Of a stretch of 43,145 bases of DNA, positions 34,263 to 42,589 are shown piece after piece. The DNA lies in the NCBI GenBank assembly GCA_003023465.1, contig PXSM01000083.1:13051-56195 (forward strand), given 5' to 3'. The stretch is from Halobacteriales archaeon SW_6_65_15 (GTDB taxonomy: Archaea; Halobacteriota; Halobacteria; Halobacteriales; Haladaptataceae). Position numbers and translations under genes: made by a program. Within the stretch, counting starts at the first letter, position 1. Each line of letters starts with the position of its first letter. A model generated the notes under the pieces. The model did no database searches, was not told where the DNA came from, and worked only from the letters and a program-made list of their open reading frames with translations.

Positions 34263-34469
34263 CTACTCCATGCGTCCGACGCTACTGATAAGTATCTGTT
34301 GTCGCACGAACGCGTAGAAGACTCCATCACCCCGCCAATGCCTACGGAATACCTCCAACCGGCTCAACAGAAAATCTGCATGAGTTTCATCACGTAGGAC
34401 AGCGTAGTCGTAGCCCTCGGCGTCAAGGAATCGGACCAAGTACTCGGTCTTCGAGCCGTCCACGTCCAC
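34263..34469 (-). CDS. 68-aa ORF upstream of the propeller lipoprotein, possibly a fragment
   Basis: From GTG 34469: VDVDGSKTEYLVRFLDAEGYDYAVL and DETHADFLL look like a small alpha/beta fold, vaguely like the N-terminal domain of TIGR00341/DUF389 proteins. The last 25 residues (RRHWRGDGVFYAFVRQQ) look random. The stop lies one base before the lipoprotein ATG, so coupled translation is possible. It is probably a fragment or decayed gene. Confidence 0.35.
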   Translation of the reverse strand: MDVDGSKTEYLVRFLDAEGYDYAVLRDETHADFLLSRLEVFRRHWRGDGVFYAFVRQQILISSVGRME

Positions 34470-34564
34470 AAGGCTGGTCTACGGCCGCCATTCTTTTGAA
34501 ACATTTTCACTTGTGCCGCGCTGTCGAAGTGTTATCATTATCCAGCACGGTGTACGCGGTCGAT

Positions 34565-34774
34565 ATGGGTTGTGGCAAGGTTCGGATCACGAAAAAAGCC
34601 CAGAAGTGGCGTTATCGCTGTCCGAACGGTCACACGTCGTGGGAGATGGCGAACGACCACATGTGGTGTCGGGCCTGCGCGAACCAGTTAGACGTCAACC
34701 CCGAGTTCCGGGAGTTGTACGACCAGCGATCAGGCAAGACGATTCCGCGGGAGGCCATCGTTCTGAAGGCCTAA
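34565..34774 (+). CDS. small zinc-ribbon protein
   Basis: A 69-aa basic protein from ATG 34565: MGCGKVRITKKAQKWRYRC, then CPNGHTSWEMANDHMWCRACAN. Cys-x2-Gly-His and Cys-x2-Cys can form a zinc ribbon (four ligands). Lysine- and arginine-rich at the start, suiting nucleic acid. The track frame 34496-34774 runs over promoter DNA; the ATG at 34565 is preferred. Family unknown to me; haloarchaea hold many small zinc proteins. Confidence 0.75.
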   Translation: MGCGKVRITKKAQKWRYRCPNGHTSWEMANDHMWCRACANQLDVNPEFRELYDQRSGKTIPREAIVLKA

Positions 34775-34879
34775 GACCAAGGCAAACGACCAATCGCCTT
34801 CTGTACAGCATCTTATCTACAGGCTGATTCCTGTGGCAGCGCGCTGAAATCACAGATTCTACACCAACGAGGTAGTGTG

Positions 34880-36487
34880 TTAGTGTTCTACAGTTCCGTC
34901 CTCGGTCGGTATCTCCTGACTCGCCTTCTCAAATTGGACGGACACGACGCTCCCTCTCGGACTTCTTTCCTGAAAATCAACCTCTCCACCAGATTCCCTG
35001 ACAATCCAGCTCACTAACCAGAGGCCGAGTCCATTAGTGTGTTCGAGTGGCGTTTCATAACCGCGCTCGAGCACCGCTACTTCATCGTCGGGGATGCCCG
35101 GGCCGTTGTCCGCGATCCGGACTTCCACCCAGTTTTCCGATTGCGAGAGCGTAACGTCGACGCGCGGCGTTTGCTTATCGTTGTGCTCGACCGCGTTATC
35201 GACTACATTCCTGATGGCGGACTCGACGAGTGGATGGGCGGATACCAGACAGCGATCCAAATTCGGGCCATCCGTTTCTACAGCAGGACGATCACGTTCG
35301 ACGCGGTCGAGCTGGGTAGAAATCAATTCTACGAGATCGACGGGTTGCCGCTCGTAGGATTCGCTCTGAAGGATACGTTCGATATCACGGACCTGCTCGC
35401 TCAAGGTGACGAGATCGGTAGCCTGGTCGCGAATCGTTCTCGCACTGTCTCCAATAGCGTCGTTCGTCTCCTCTACGAGAAGTTCGGCGTGCCCTTGGAT
35501 GACGTTCGCTGAATTCCGCAAGTCGTGCCGAAACACGCGGTTCAAGACCGTGAGGTGGCGGTTCAGTTGCGTGGCCTCGTCGCGGGCCGTGGCCAACTGG
35601 TGGTCGCGATCCGCACGCTCCAGCGCCGTCCGCGTATTCGCCGCTAAAATCCGTGCCAGCGAAACATCGATCTCGTCGAACGCGCCGGTCTCGGGCGAAC
35701 CGATATTCATCACGCCGTAATCACCGAGCGGCAGAATAATCTCACTCCGTATCAGGGTTTCCGACCGAAGGCGATTCGAGTCGTCGGTGACGTCGTCGAA
35801 GGTCATGACTTCACCAGTCTCGAACGCCTCCCACGAAAGACTGCCCTCACCGGTGTAGGTGGGAACGTCGGGAATCAATTCGGTTCCCTCGTTAGTAATC
35901 GCGACGGGTACGAGACTCTCCTCGGAGTCATCGTACAGCCAACAGCCACTGATCGGGAGGTCGAGAATGTCGTGTGCCGCTTCCACCGCACGGTCCGCGA
36001 TCGCCTCCCGGTCCGTCATCGTCACGAGATTCCGGGTCGTCATGTGCAGGTCGTGAAGCGCCTGTTCACGGGCTTGTATCTGCTGTTTTTGGCGGTGGCG
36101 TTGAGCATCGTAGAGCCCGATAACGAACCCGACGAGCAGGCCCACCGAAGCCGCAGTGAGTACGACGAATTCCTGATCGGCCAGTTGAACGTCGGTGGCT
36201 CGCTGCGCGCGGAACGTGAGGGTCGCGCTCAAACTCAGAACGATACTACCGATAACGCACCAACCACCAATCCGGCGAATAGCGGCGGCGTTAAAGTCAC
36301 TCCTCCACAGCCAGATACCACCGAGAAGCACGCCAATGTTGGTAGTCGCCGGGAGAAGAATCCCGAGTACAACCGTTTGAAGGGACTCATCGAGCCGGAT
36401 CGCCTGGGCAAGATGAGTGAGAAACAGGCCACCTCCGAGAGCCCAAATAATGACGAGTCCCATCCACCGGTCTAGGAATCGCTTCAT
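34880..36487 (-). CDS. membrane histidine kinase with GAF domain
   Basis: A 535-aa sensor kinase. The first ~125 residues hold four membrane helices (GLVIIWALGGGLFLTHLAQAI; VVLGILLPATTNIGVLLGGIWLW; WCVIGSIVLSLSATL; VVLTAASVGLLVGFVIGLYD). A GAF domain (~145-300) includes ISGCWLYDDSEESLVPVAI. The kinase core shows the H-box VFRHDLRNSANVIQGHAELL (~325), N-box IRNVVDNAVEHN, G1 DNGPGIPDDE and G2 NGLGLWLVSWIV. The GC content is a little lower than in neighbours. No partner response regulator lies beside it. Start ATG 36487. Confidence 0.93.
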   Translation of the reverse strand: MKRFLDRWMGLVIIWALGGGLFLTHLAQAIRLDESLQTVVLGILLPATTNIGVLLGGIWLWRSDFNAAAIRRIGGWCVIGSIVLSLSATLTFRAQRATDVQLADQEFVVLTAASVGLLVGFVIGLYDAQRHRQKQQIQAREQALHDLHMTTRNLVTMTDREAIADRAVEAAHDILDLPISGCWLYDDSEESLVPVAITNEGTELIPDVPTYTGEGSLSWEAFETGEVMTFDDVTDDSNRLRSETLIRSEIILPLGDYGVMNIGSPETGAFDEIDVSLARILAANTRTALERADRDHQLATARDEATQLNRHLTVLNRVFRHDLRNSANVIQGHAELLVEETNDAIGDSARTIRDQATDLVTLSEQVRDIERILQSESYERQPVDLVELISTQLDRVERDRPAVETDGPNLDRCLVSAHPLVESAIRNVVDNAVEHNDKQTPRVDVTLSQSENWVEVRIADNGPGIPDDEVAVLERGYETPLEHTNGLGLWLVSWIVRESGGEVDFQERSPRGSVVSVQFEKASQEIPTEDGTVEH

Positions 36488-36914
36488 TGAAAGACGAGTT
36501 GCAGGCTCCGAGGTTATAGCTTGGGGTGTCGGTTATCTAGAAATTTCTATATTTTGGAACGGATTGGTCATAGGACTACTTTCACTTCCGGCGTACTATC
36601 GAGAGACCTTGATATCACGCCCTCTCGCTCCGAGCAATGGATGGAGCGCATTCAGTTCCAGACGACGGCCGACGAGCGATGCAGAGTACAGTCCGAGGTG
36701 ACGCGCCGTGCCTGACGCGGTGTTCCCGTTCCCCGGCGGGAAGTCACGGCTCGCCTCGTGGATCCTAGAGGACGTCTCCGAGCACACCTGCTTCGTCGAA
36801 ATCTTCGGCGGGGCCGCGGGCGTCCTCGTCAACAAGGACCCGACGCGAGTACCGTGGAGGTGTACAACGACCGCGACGGCGACTATTTGCAGAAGAACTA
36901 ACTACGGGCAGTGA
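36488..36914 (+). pseudogene. remnant of Dam-type (D12 class) DNA adenine methylase
   Basis: From GTG 36708 the frame reads VFPFPGGKSRLASWIL (SAM-binding FxxPGGK motif) and CFVEIFGGAAGVLVNKDP (FxxPFxGGA-type loop), which open D12-class adenine methylases such as Dam and many viral enzymes. After DP the frame shifts by one base (the other frame continues STVEVYNDRDGD) and ends at 36895 without the catalytic DPPY part. It is therefore an inactive remnant, about a quarter of the gene. The preceding frame, ending SEQWMERIQFQTTADERC and overlapping the start, may be the tail of a neighbour from the same mobile or viral source. The upstream 36488-36650 stretch is AT-rich and holds no other gene. 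Confidence 0.7.
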
Positions 36915-36934
36915 ATGCCACGCGATACCAACCG

Positions 36935-37174
36935 ATGACCGAACAATCCCCCGACGCTATCCTCCACGTCGAGTACACCGCCTGCGAGGTCTGTGGCGAC
37001 GAGACCAACTCCGACGCGATTCCGCCCGAGTACGTCTACTCCCTCGCACCGGAGGACCGCGACGACGAGGAGGTGGCGACGTACGCGTTCGACGGCGGTC
37101 TCGACAGCCCCTTCGCCTGCTCGGCCGAGTGCTTCAAGGCGTTCTTCGAGACCCATCCGGAAGTCCGCCCGTAG
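36935..37174 (+). CDS. small zinc-finger-like protein
   Basis: A 79-aa acidic protein, MTEQSPDAILHVEYTACEVCG, with a Cys-x2-Cys near residue 18 and FACSAECFKAFFETHPE near the end (Cys-x3-Cys). The two pairs suit one zinc site. I recognise a general haloarchaeal small-protein pattern but no function. ATG 36935 is preferred to the earlier one at 36911, which lies in the end of the methylase remnant. Confidence 0.75.
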   Translation: MTEQSPDAILHVEYTACEVCGDETNSDAIPPEYVYSLAPEDRDDEEVATYAFDGGLDSPFACSAECFKAFFETHPEVRP

Positions 37175-37246
37175 CCTCCAAAAACTAGATTCTACCCCGA
37201 ATCGCTCTGCACTCCAGACCGTCCTACGCTTCAAGCCGTTCTGCGT

Positions 37247-37492
37247 TCACTCGAAGATTTTCTCCTTCTCGCGCGACCGCGACCGGGAGCCGCCTCGACC
37301 GCCGGACCCGCCGAGGAGCTTCGACACGGCGAGGTACGCCAGATACAGCAGCAGGGCGACGACGAGGAGGGAGACGACCGTGCTCACGATCCACGACACG
37401 ATACCGAAGATAATGCTCACGACCTCCAGGACGACCCACAGGAGGATCAGTCCGAGCACTGCCCAGCCGCCGAGGCGTAGCCATCGGTTCAT
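37247..37492 (-). CDS. small membrane protein
   Basis: An 81-aa protein: a short basic start, two long hydrophobic stretches (GWAVLGLILLWVVLEVVSIIFGIVSWIVS and VVSLLVVALLLYLAYLAVSKLL) and a glycine/arginine/lysine tail facing the cytoplasm (GGSRSRSREKEK). Length and pattern suit a conserved haloarchaeal membrane protein of unknown role. ATG 37492. Confidence 0.78.
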   Translation of the reverse strand: MNRWLRLGGWAVLGLILLWVVLEVVSIIFGIVSWIVSTVVSLLVVALLLYLAYLAVSKLLGGSGGRGGSRSRSREKEKIFE

Positions 37493-37934
37493 ACGCGACG
37501 GTTGGGGCGCACGGGATATCAGTGTTTGCCCGTTGACGGAAGAAGGTGTAGAAAGTTCGTCTGGTCGCTACGAGTTGATGAAGCAAGCACTGGAGAATCC
37601 GTGATGAAGACTGGTCAGAAAGCCCCCGCCTGCTCGCGGTCACTCCGCGGATATTCGCTCCTCTCAGCACCGCCCGTCACGAATAGGGCCGCCGGAGACG
37701 ACTACAGTAAACGCGAGCAGGCGGCCCCTTTCAGTCCACCCAGACAGGAGATCCACGCCCTCCCCGGCCGATTGTGCTCCTCACTCGCTTCGCTCGTTCC
37801 GGTGCTCATCCCTCGCGCGATGATGGCTCGGGACAAGGCCTCGAAAGCGCACGCCATCGTTGTCAGTGGTACTGAGTGCATCCTGATGGAAGTTCACCGG
37901 GTGCAAACGATAACAACGACGAGAAAGAATCAGG
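37493..37934 (-). repeat. gene-free stretch with dispersed long-hairpin repeat, copy D (covarying arms)
   Basis: No gene. Arms AAAGCCCCCGCCTGCTCGCG (37619-37638) and CGCGAGCAGGCGGCCCCTTT (37712-37731), then CAGTCCACCCAGACAG. Against copies A-C, which have CCCGGTCGCG/CGCGACCGGG, this copy has CCTGCTCGCG/CGCGAGCAGG: both arms changed so that pairing is kept, while the GGG:GGG mismatch block is retained. The flank (CTCCCCGGCCGATTGTGCTCCTCACTCG) resembles the flank of copy B. Confidence 0.82.
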
Positions 37935-38819
37935 TTACATCCAGGGTTCGCGCTCGTCGCGGAATCCGGAGTCGGAGTCGTCCGATCCCGATCCGTCGGT
38001 GGCGACCGCCTGTGAATGAGCTCCAGTTTCGGCCGCCATGACCTCGGAGGCCGTGGTCTTCGTCTCCGTCTGGTCCTCCACGTCCTCCACGTCCTCCTCT
38101 CCGGGGTCGTAGGCGAGGAGGCTGGTGACGGCCAGCACGGCCAGCGGGGCGCGGCCGGGTGCGAACCCGAGCAGGCTCAGTGGCAGGACGCCCAGCGCGA
38201 CCGCGCTCCCGAACCGGAAGCGGTCGATGTCCACGACTCCACGGAGCCACGGTGCGGTCAGCGCGACCGCGAGCGCGAACGCGACGCCCGTACCTGCGGC
38301 CGCGACCGCCCGGAGGACGAGCGCGTAGTCGGGTACCACCACGACCTCGAAGCCGCCGGGCTGGAAGCTGGCCACCATCCCCAGTCCGACGATGACCGCC
38401 GGACGGGGAAGGTACTCGCCGATGCGGGCGCTCGCGGTCTTGGCCGCGATGGCCAGCATGACGAGTGCGGCGAAGCGCTCGAAGATCTCGGTGTGAAGTG
38501 CGCTCTTGATGGTCGGCGCGAACGCGGCTTCGACCGCGGCGACCGCGATCAGAACGACGCCGACGGCCAGCACCGTGGCGGCCTGCTCGCGGGGAGTGCC
38601 GTCCATCTCCGCGAGGATGACCGCGACCGTGGCGCTCCCGCCGAAGACGAGCAAGCCGACCTGCAGGATGCCCGTCACGCTGTTGACCGCGCCCGCGAGG
38701 ACGAGCGCCGGGAAGATGCCATCGACCAGCGGAAGGCCCATGACGGTGGCGAGCAACTTCGTCGCACCGCCTACCTGTTGCTCTAGGCGAAGTGCAATCG
38801 GGTGCTGTGAACTACTCAT
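37935..38819 (-). CDS. DUF5794-like integral membrane protein
   Basis: A 294-aa protein with about seven hydrophobic helices (VMGLPLVDGIFPALVLAGAV; TGILQVGLLVFGGSATVAVIL; TVLAVGVVLIAVAAVEAAF and others) and an acidic, disordered C-terminal ~55 residues. The sequence matches my memory of a conserved haloarchaeal family listed as DUF5794; the number is from memory. No transporter or enzyme motif is evident. ATG 38819. Confidence 0.85.
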   Translation of the reverse strand: MSSSQHPIALRLEQQVGGATKLLATVMGLPLVDGIFPALVLAGAVNSVTGILQVGLLVFGGSATVAVILAEMDGTPREQAATVLAVGVVLIAVAAVEAAFAPTIKSALHTEIFERFAALVMLAIAAKTASARIGEYLPRPAVIVGLGMVASFQPGGFEVVVVPDYALVLRAVAAAGTGVAFALAVALTAPWLRGVVDIDRFRFGSAVALGVLPLSLLGFAPGRAPLAVLAVTSLLAYDPGEEDVEDVEDQTETKTTASEVMAAETGAHSQAVATDGSGSDDSDSGFRDEREPWM

Positions 38820-39465
38820 GACGCACTAGCTGGCCCGGCCGTGACCCTCGGCCAAGTGGGAGTGTCTCTCGCGGTACTTGTGATGGGCGGGGTTGCGGAC
38901 GGGCGTCCGGCCGAGGCCGGTTTCGAGTCCGCAGTCGTCACGTCCGAGGAGCCATCGTCGTCCCGCGAAGCAATTCTCTACCAGTGTAAGGAACGCCATC
39001 GCAAAGGTCGGTTTGCAGAAGCTGCCGGAGGCGAAGCTCGGCTGACCGGCAATACTTGGCGCGATGGGACTGGTAGAGTCCATACTCGTTCAGTATCGGG
39101 TTTCGAGTATAAACGTTGCGTGAGAGACAACCCCAATCGAGAAGAACTATGGATACCAAATAAATATCAGAGAAATATGTGTGTTGAAATATACAAATTC
39201 TTGAAAAATAGTTGTCGTAATGGAGATGGAGCCGTCAGTAAGGAGGGCTAGAAGATAGTTCCGGATGCCGTCAGATATTGCACTCGTTACTGCGGTGATC
39301 CTCTGTCCACTAATTGCTGATCAGACAGATAACCTCTCCTGATTCTACATCCGATTCCTTATTGGTATTCCGGTGATTGCACATTTTTGCACATCACAAC
39401 GGATGACACGCTATAAATCTCCACTATCTCGCAACGTTTTTCAGGGGCGACTACGTTCGGCTTAC
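38820..39465. promoter_or_regulatory. gene-free stretch and guaB promoter with paired TTGCACAT repeats
   Basis: The first 300 bases are GC-rich without a believable gene; the 85-codon minus frame (38826-39083) has poor composition. From about 39150 the DNA is AT-rich. TTGCACAT occurs at 39377-39384 and 39387-39394, ten bases apart (one helical turn), and TATAAA at 39412-39417 is 49 bases before the guaB ATG. This looks like a regulated promoter with an activator or repressor site next to the TATA box. Confidence 0.5.
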
Positions 39466-40959
39466 ATGGAGAGAGATTCTACCCGGACGGGGCAGTACAC
39501 CGACAAGCTCCGCGTACCGGAGGCGCTGACGTTCGACGACGTGCTCCTGCGACCCAAGGAGAGCCGCGTCGAACCCGACGAGGCGGACGTCTCGACCCGC
39601 GTCTCGACCGACGTCGAGATCAACGTCCCCATCCTCTCGGCGGCGATGGACACCGTCACCGAGAGCGAGATGGCCATCGCGATGGCGCGTCAGGGCGGCC
39701 TCGGCGTCCTCCACCGCAACATGGACGTGGAGGCGGCAGTCGCAGAGGTCGAACGCGTCAAGCGCGCGGACGAACTCGTCATCCGCGACGTGGTGACCGC
39801 CGACCCCGACCAGACCGTCCGCGACGTGGACGCGATGATGGAGCGCGAGGGCGTCTCGGGTGCGCCCGTCACCGACGACGAGGGGCGCGTGCTCGGCATC
39901 ATCTCGGGAACCGACATCCGCCCGTACCTCGAAGTCGGCGACCGCGACGAGGTGCGCGAGGCCATGACCGACGAGGTCATCACGGCGGGCGAGGACGTGA
40001 CCCCGCGGGCCGCGCTCGAACTGATGTACGAGCACAAGATCGAGCGCGTTCCCATCGTGGACGACGACAACCGACTGACCGGACTGGTCACGATGCAGGG
40101 CATCCTCCAGCGTCGCGAGTACGAGAACGCGGCCCGCGACGAGGACGGACACCTCCTCGTGGGCGTCGCCGTCGGCCCGTTCGAGACCGACCGCGCGGTC
40201 GCCGTAGACGAGGCGGGTGCAGACGTGCTGTTCATCGACTGCGCCCACGCCCACAACATGAACGTCATCGACGGCGCGCGCGAGATTCGGGAGTCGGTCG
40301 AAGCCGACGTCGTGGTCGGCAACGTCGGCACCCGGGAGGCCGCCGAGGACGTGGTGGACTTCGCGGACGGCATCAAGGTCGGCATCGGCCCGGGGTCCAT
40401 CTGCACGACCCGCGTAGTCTCGGGCGCGGGCATGCCCCAGATCACGGCCGTCGCGGAGGTCGCCGACGTGGCCACGGAACACGACGTGCCGGTCATCGCG
40501 GACGGCGGCATCCGGTACTCCGGCGACGCCATCAAGGCCGTCGCGGCGGGCGCGGACGCGGTGATGCTCGGGTCGTACTTCGCGGGCACCGACGAAGCGC
40601 CCGGTCGAGTCATCACCATCGACGGCAAGAAGTACAAGCAGTACCGCGGTATGGGGTCGGTCGGTGCGATGCAGTCGGGCGACGGCGACCGCTACCTCAA
40701 GGACGAACCCGACGAGGAGGAGGAGTACGTCCCCGAGGGCATCGAGGCCGCCGAACCCTACAAGGGGAGCCTCGAATCCGAACTCCACCAGCTCGTCGGC
40801 GGGATGCAGTCGGGCATGGGCTACGTCGGCGCGGGGACGATTTCGGAGGTCAAGGAGCGCTCGGAGTTCGTCCGGGTCTCCTCGGCGGGCCAGACTGAAG
40901 GCCACCCCCACGACGTGATGATCACCGACGAAGCGCCGAACTACTCGCCCAACGAATAG
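39466..40959 (+). CDS. guaB: IMP dehydrogenase
   Basis: A 497-aa enzyme oxidising IMP to XMP, the committed step to GMP. The N-terminal barrel starts [21 protein letters not shown]; a pair of CBS domains (residues ~95-215) includes [20 protein letters not shown]. The catalytic loop [15 protein letters not shown] carries the active cysteine (~311), followed by [28 protein letters not shown] (IMP phosphate site) and the flap [13 protein letters not shown] 39466 is chosen over the track start because the earlier part is promoter DNA. Full length for the family. Confidence 0.97.
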   Translation: MERDSTRTGQYTDKLRVPEALTFDDVLLRPKESRVEPDEADVSTRVSTDVEINVPILSAAMDTVTESEMAIAMARQGGLGVLHRNMDVEAAVAEVERVKRADELVIRDVVTADPDQTVRDVDAMMEREGVSGAPVTDDEGRVLGIISGTDIRPYLEVGDRDEVREAMTDEVITAGEDVTPRAALELMYEHKIERVPIVDDDNRLTGLVTMQGILQRREYENAARDEDGHLLVGVAVGPFETDRAVAVDEAGADVLFIDCAHAHNMNVIDGAREIRESVEADVVVGNVGTREAAEDVVDFADGIKVGIGPGSICTTRVVSGAGMPQITAVAEVADVATEHDVPVIADGGIRYSGDAIKAVAAGADAVMLGSYFAGTDEAPGRVITIDGKKYKQYRGMGSVGAMQSGDGDRYLKDEPDEEEEYVPEGIEAAEPYKGSLESELHQLVGGMQSGMGYVGAGTISEVKERSEFVRVSSAGQTEGHPHDVMITDEAPNYSPNE

Positions 40960-40974
40960 AGGCGACTCCGGCCG

Positions 40975-41091
40975 TCAGCTACTCGCCTCGCAGGTCGGAC
41001 TGCAGTACCCCTTTTCGACGGCGTTTGCGCCTTCGAGTGCCTTGAACTCGTCGCCGCAGTTCTCGCAGGTGTAGGTGTCGAACCCCGGCAT
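40975..41091 (-). CDS. 38-aa zinc-finger miniprotein
   Basis: Too short for the track. Minus-strand ATG at 41089-41091, stop at 40975-40977. MPGFDTYTCENCGDEFKALE, then NAVEKGYCSPTCEASS: two Cys-x2-Cys / Cys-x3-Cys pairs about 20 residues apart form a single zinc finger. It is convergent with guaB (15 bases apart). Haloarchaea hold many such one-finger proteins and some act in regulation. This one is well formed, though its role is unknown. Confidence 0.75.
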   Translation of the reverse strand: MPGFDTYTCENCGDEFKALEGANAVEKGYCSPTCEASS

Positions 41092-41188
41092 GGCAGGTGG
41101 GACTTGGGGCTGAAGAAGTAAGTTAGTTGGTGCTTTTCTTCAGGACGGAAACCGGTCGGGCAATCGAGGGGAGAAATCGTATAGTGGT

Positions 41189-41214
41189 CTTTAGAAAATA
41201 TAGATGTTCTAAAG
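41189..41214. promoter_or_regulatory. palindrome CTTTAGAA-N10-TTCTAAAG
   Basis: Arms CTTTAGAA (41189-41196) and TTCTAAAG (41207-41214) are perfect inverted copies with ten bases between, in an AT-rich patch upstream of the kinase gene. A further CTCTAAAG follows at about 41230. It suits a dimeric repressor covering a TATA region (TTAGAAAATATAG). Confidence 0.5.
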
Positions 41215-41278
41215 GTGTCTTTACATTTCTCTAAAGCGGCCCCGTCCCTTTTGCCACGAGCCGCCCTCGGTTCCGGAC

Positions 41279-41752
41279 GTGATACTCATCCTCTGCGGCC
41301 CGCCCGGCGTCGGCAAGACCACCGTCGCCGAGCGTCTGCAGAGCCGACTTCGAGACGAAGGCCGCGACTTCCGACTCCTCCACTCCGACGACTTCTCGCG
41401 CAACACCTACGAGCAGTTGTACGAGCGAGTGACCGAAGCCGACCCCGCGACCGACTGGATTCTCGACGGGACCTTCTACCGCCGCGAGTATCAGGAGCGG
41501 TTCCGCGACCTCCCCGACGCCCATCTCGCGCGCCTCTCTGCGAGCCGTGAGACCGCGCTGGAACGCAATCGAGCGCGGGAGGAGCCAATCGACGACCGGG
41601 GCGTCCACGCCATGTTCGGCGAGTTCGAGGAGCCGCGGAACCCGGACCTGACGCTCGACACGGAGGAGCTATCGGTCGAAGAAGCCGTTGGCGCGCTGGT
41701 CCGCTACGTTCAGACGTGGGCGGACTCGCCCCCGGACAGCAGACGCGGATAG
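41279..41752 (+). CDS. P-loop nucleoside/carbohydrate kinase-like ATPase
   Basis: A 157-aa single-domain P-loop protein. Walker A is LILCGPPGVGKTTVAERL at the very start; RLLHSDDFSRNTYEQLYERV and DWILDGTFYRREYQERF suit the kinase type with an Asp-acceptor strand (like adenylyl-sulfate, gluconate or tRNA-Sec kinases); RNRAREEPIDDRGVHAMF is the lid with arginines. Start GTG 41279. The tail overlaps the convergent glycerophosphodiesterase by about 43 bases. The substrate cannot be told. Confidence 0.82.
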   Translation: MILILCGPPGVGKTTVAERLQSRLRDEGRDFRLLHSDDFSRNTYEQLYERVTEADPATDWILDGTFYRREYQERFRDLPDAHLARLSASRETALERNRAREEPIDDRGVHAMFGEFEEPRNPDLTLDTEELSVEEAVGALVRYVQTWADSPPDSRRG

Positions 41753-42570
41753 TCCGCGATGAGACCGTCCACGCCCGCACGTCGGAGCTGGTCGGCCTGA
41801 TACCACGTCTCCACCGTCCAGACGTTCACGGCTCGGCCCGCGTCGTGGGCCGCCGCGACCACGTCCACCTCCGGCGCGTCCGCGAGATGGTCGGACGTTC
41901 CGGCGAACGGAGTCCCCCGCACGAGGTCCCACGGCGGATGGACCGCCTCGGCGTCGTAGCGGTCGGCGACCGCCAGACAATTTTCCAGCGAGTTCCCCGC
42001 AAGGACGCCGACGGGGACGGAGGGTGCGGCATCCCGCGTCGCCGCAACGGCGGCCTCGCAGAACGACGAGACGAGTACGTCGTTGTCGTAGTCCTCGACG
42101 ACAGCCAGTACGGCCGCGATGAATGTGTCCCACAGTTCTCGCTGTTTCTCCAACTCGTCGGCGTCCAGTGCCTCTCCGGGTCGGATTTCGTCACTGCCGG
42201 GGTTCTTCAACTCGACGTTGACGCCTACTTCGTCGGACAGGGCGTCGAGCACGTCGGCGAGTCGGGGGACGGTCTCCCCGCTGTCGAGTACCTCGGCGTC
42301 GAAGACCACCTCGTCCGGCGTCTCCCAGACTACCCCATGGGCGTCCGTGATTCCCCTGCTCGCGCCCGCCTCGTGGAGGTGGTCGTCGTGGAAGCAGACG
42401 ACCGTCCCGTCGCCCGTGGGCATCACGTCCACCTCGACCATCGACGCCCGACTGGGGCCGGTCGCGGCCCGTCGCGCCGCCCTGACGGTGTTCTCCGGTG
42501 CCGCGCCAGCGAATCCGCGGTGGGCGATTATCTCCGGGGCGTCATCGGCGAGCGAGGAGGGGTCGGTCAT
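41710..42570 (-). CDS. glycerophosphodiester phosphodiesterase
   Basis: A 286-aa GDPD-fold enzyme that cuts glycerophosphodiesters to glycerol 3-phosphate and an alcohol. IIAHRGFAGAAPENTV is the metal/catalytic opening, VEVDVMPTGDGTVVCFHDD holds the ExD pair and the second His, and VNVELKNPG the next Glu. The end GRAVNVWTVETWYQADQLRRAGVDGLIADYP is the TIM-barrel closing strand. It begins 20 bases after the ABC ATPase stop on the same strand, so these two likely act together in glycerol-phosphate uptake and breakdown (ugp-type). Confidence 0.94.
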   Translation of the reverse strand: MTDPSSLADDAPEIIAHRGFAGAAPENTVRAARRAATGPSRASMVEVDVMPTGDGTVVCFHDDHLHEAGASRGITDAHGVVWETPDEVVFDAEVLDSGETVPRLADVLDALSDEVGVNVELKNPGSDEIRPGEALDADELEKQRELWDTFIAAVLAVVEDYDNDVLVSSFCEAAVAATRDAAPSVPVGVLAGNSLENCLAVADRYDAEAVHPPWDLVRGTPFAGTSDHLADAPEVDVVAAAHDAGRAVNVWTVETWYQADQLRRAGVDGLIADYPRLLSGGESAHV

Positions 42571-42589
42571 AATCGCGCCTCCTCGACGC

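Noticed and set aside
38826-39083. 85-aa minus-strand ORF
   Set aside because: No conserved motif, mixed composition; more likely non-coding or badly decayed.
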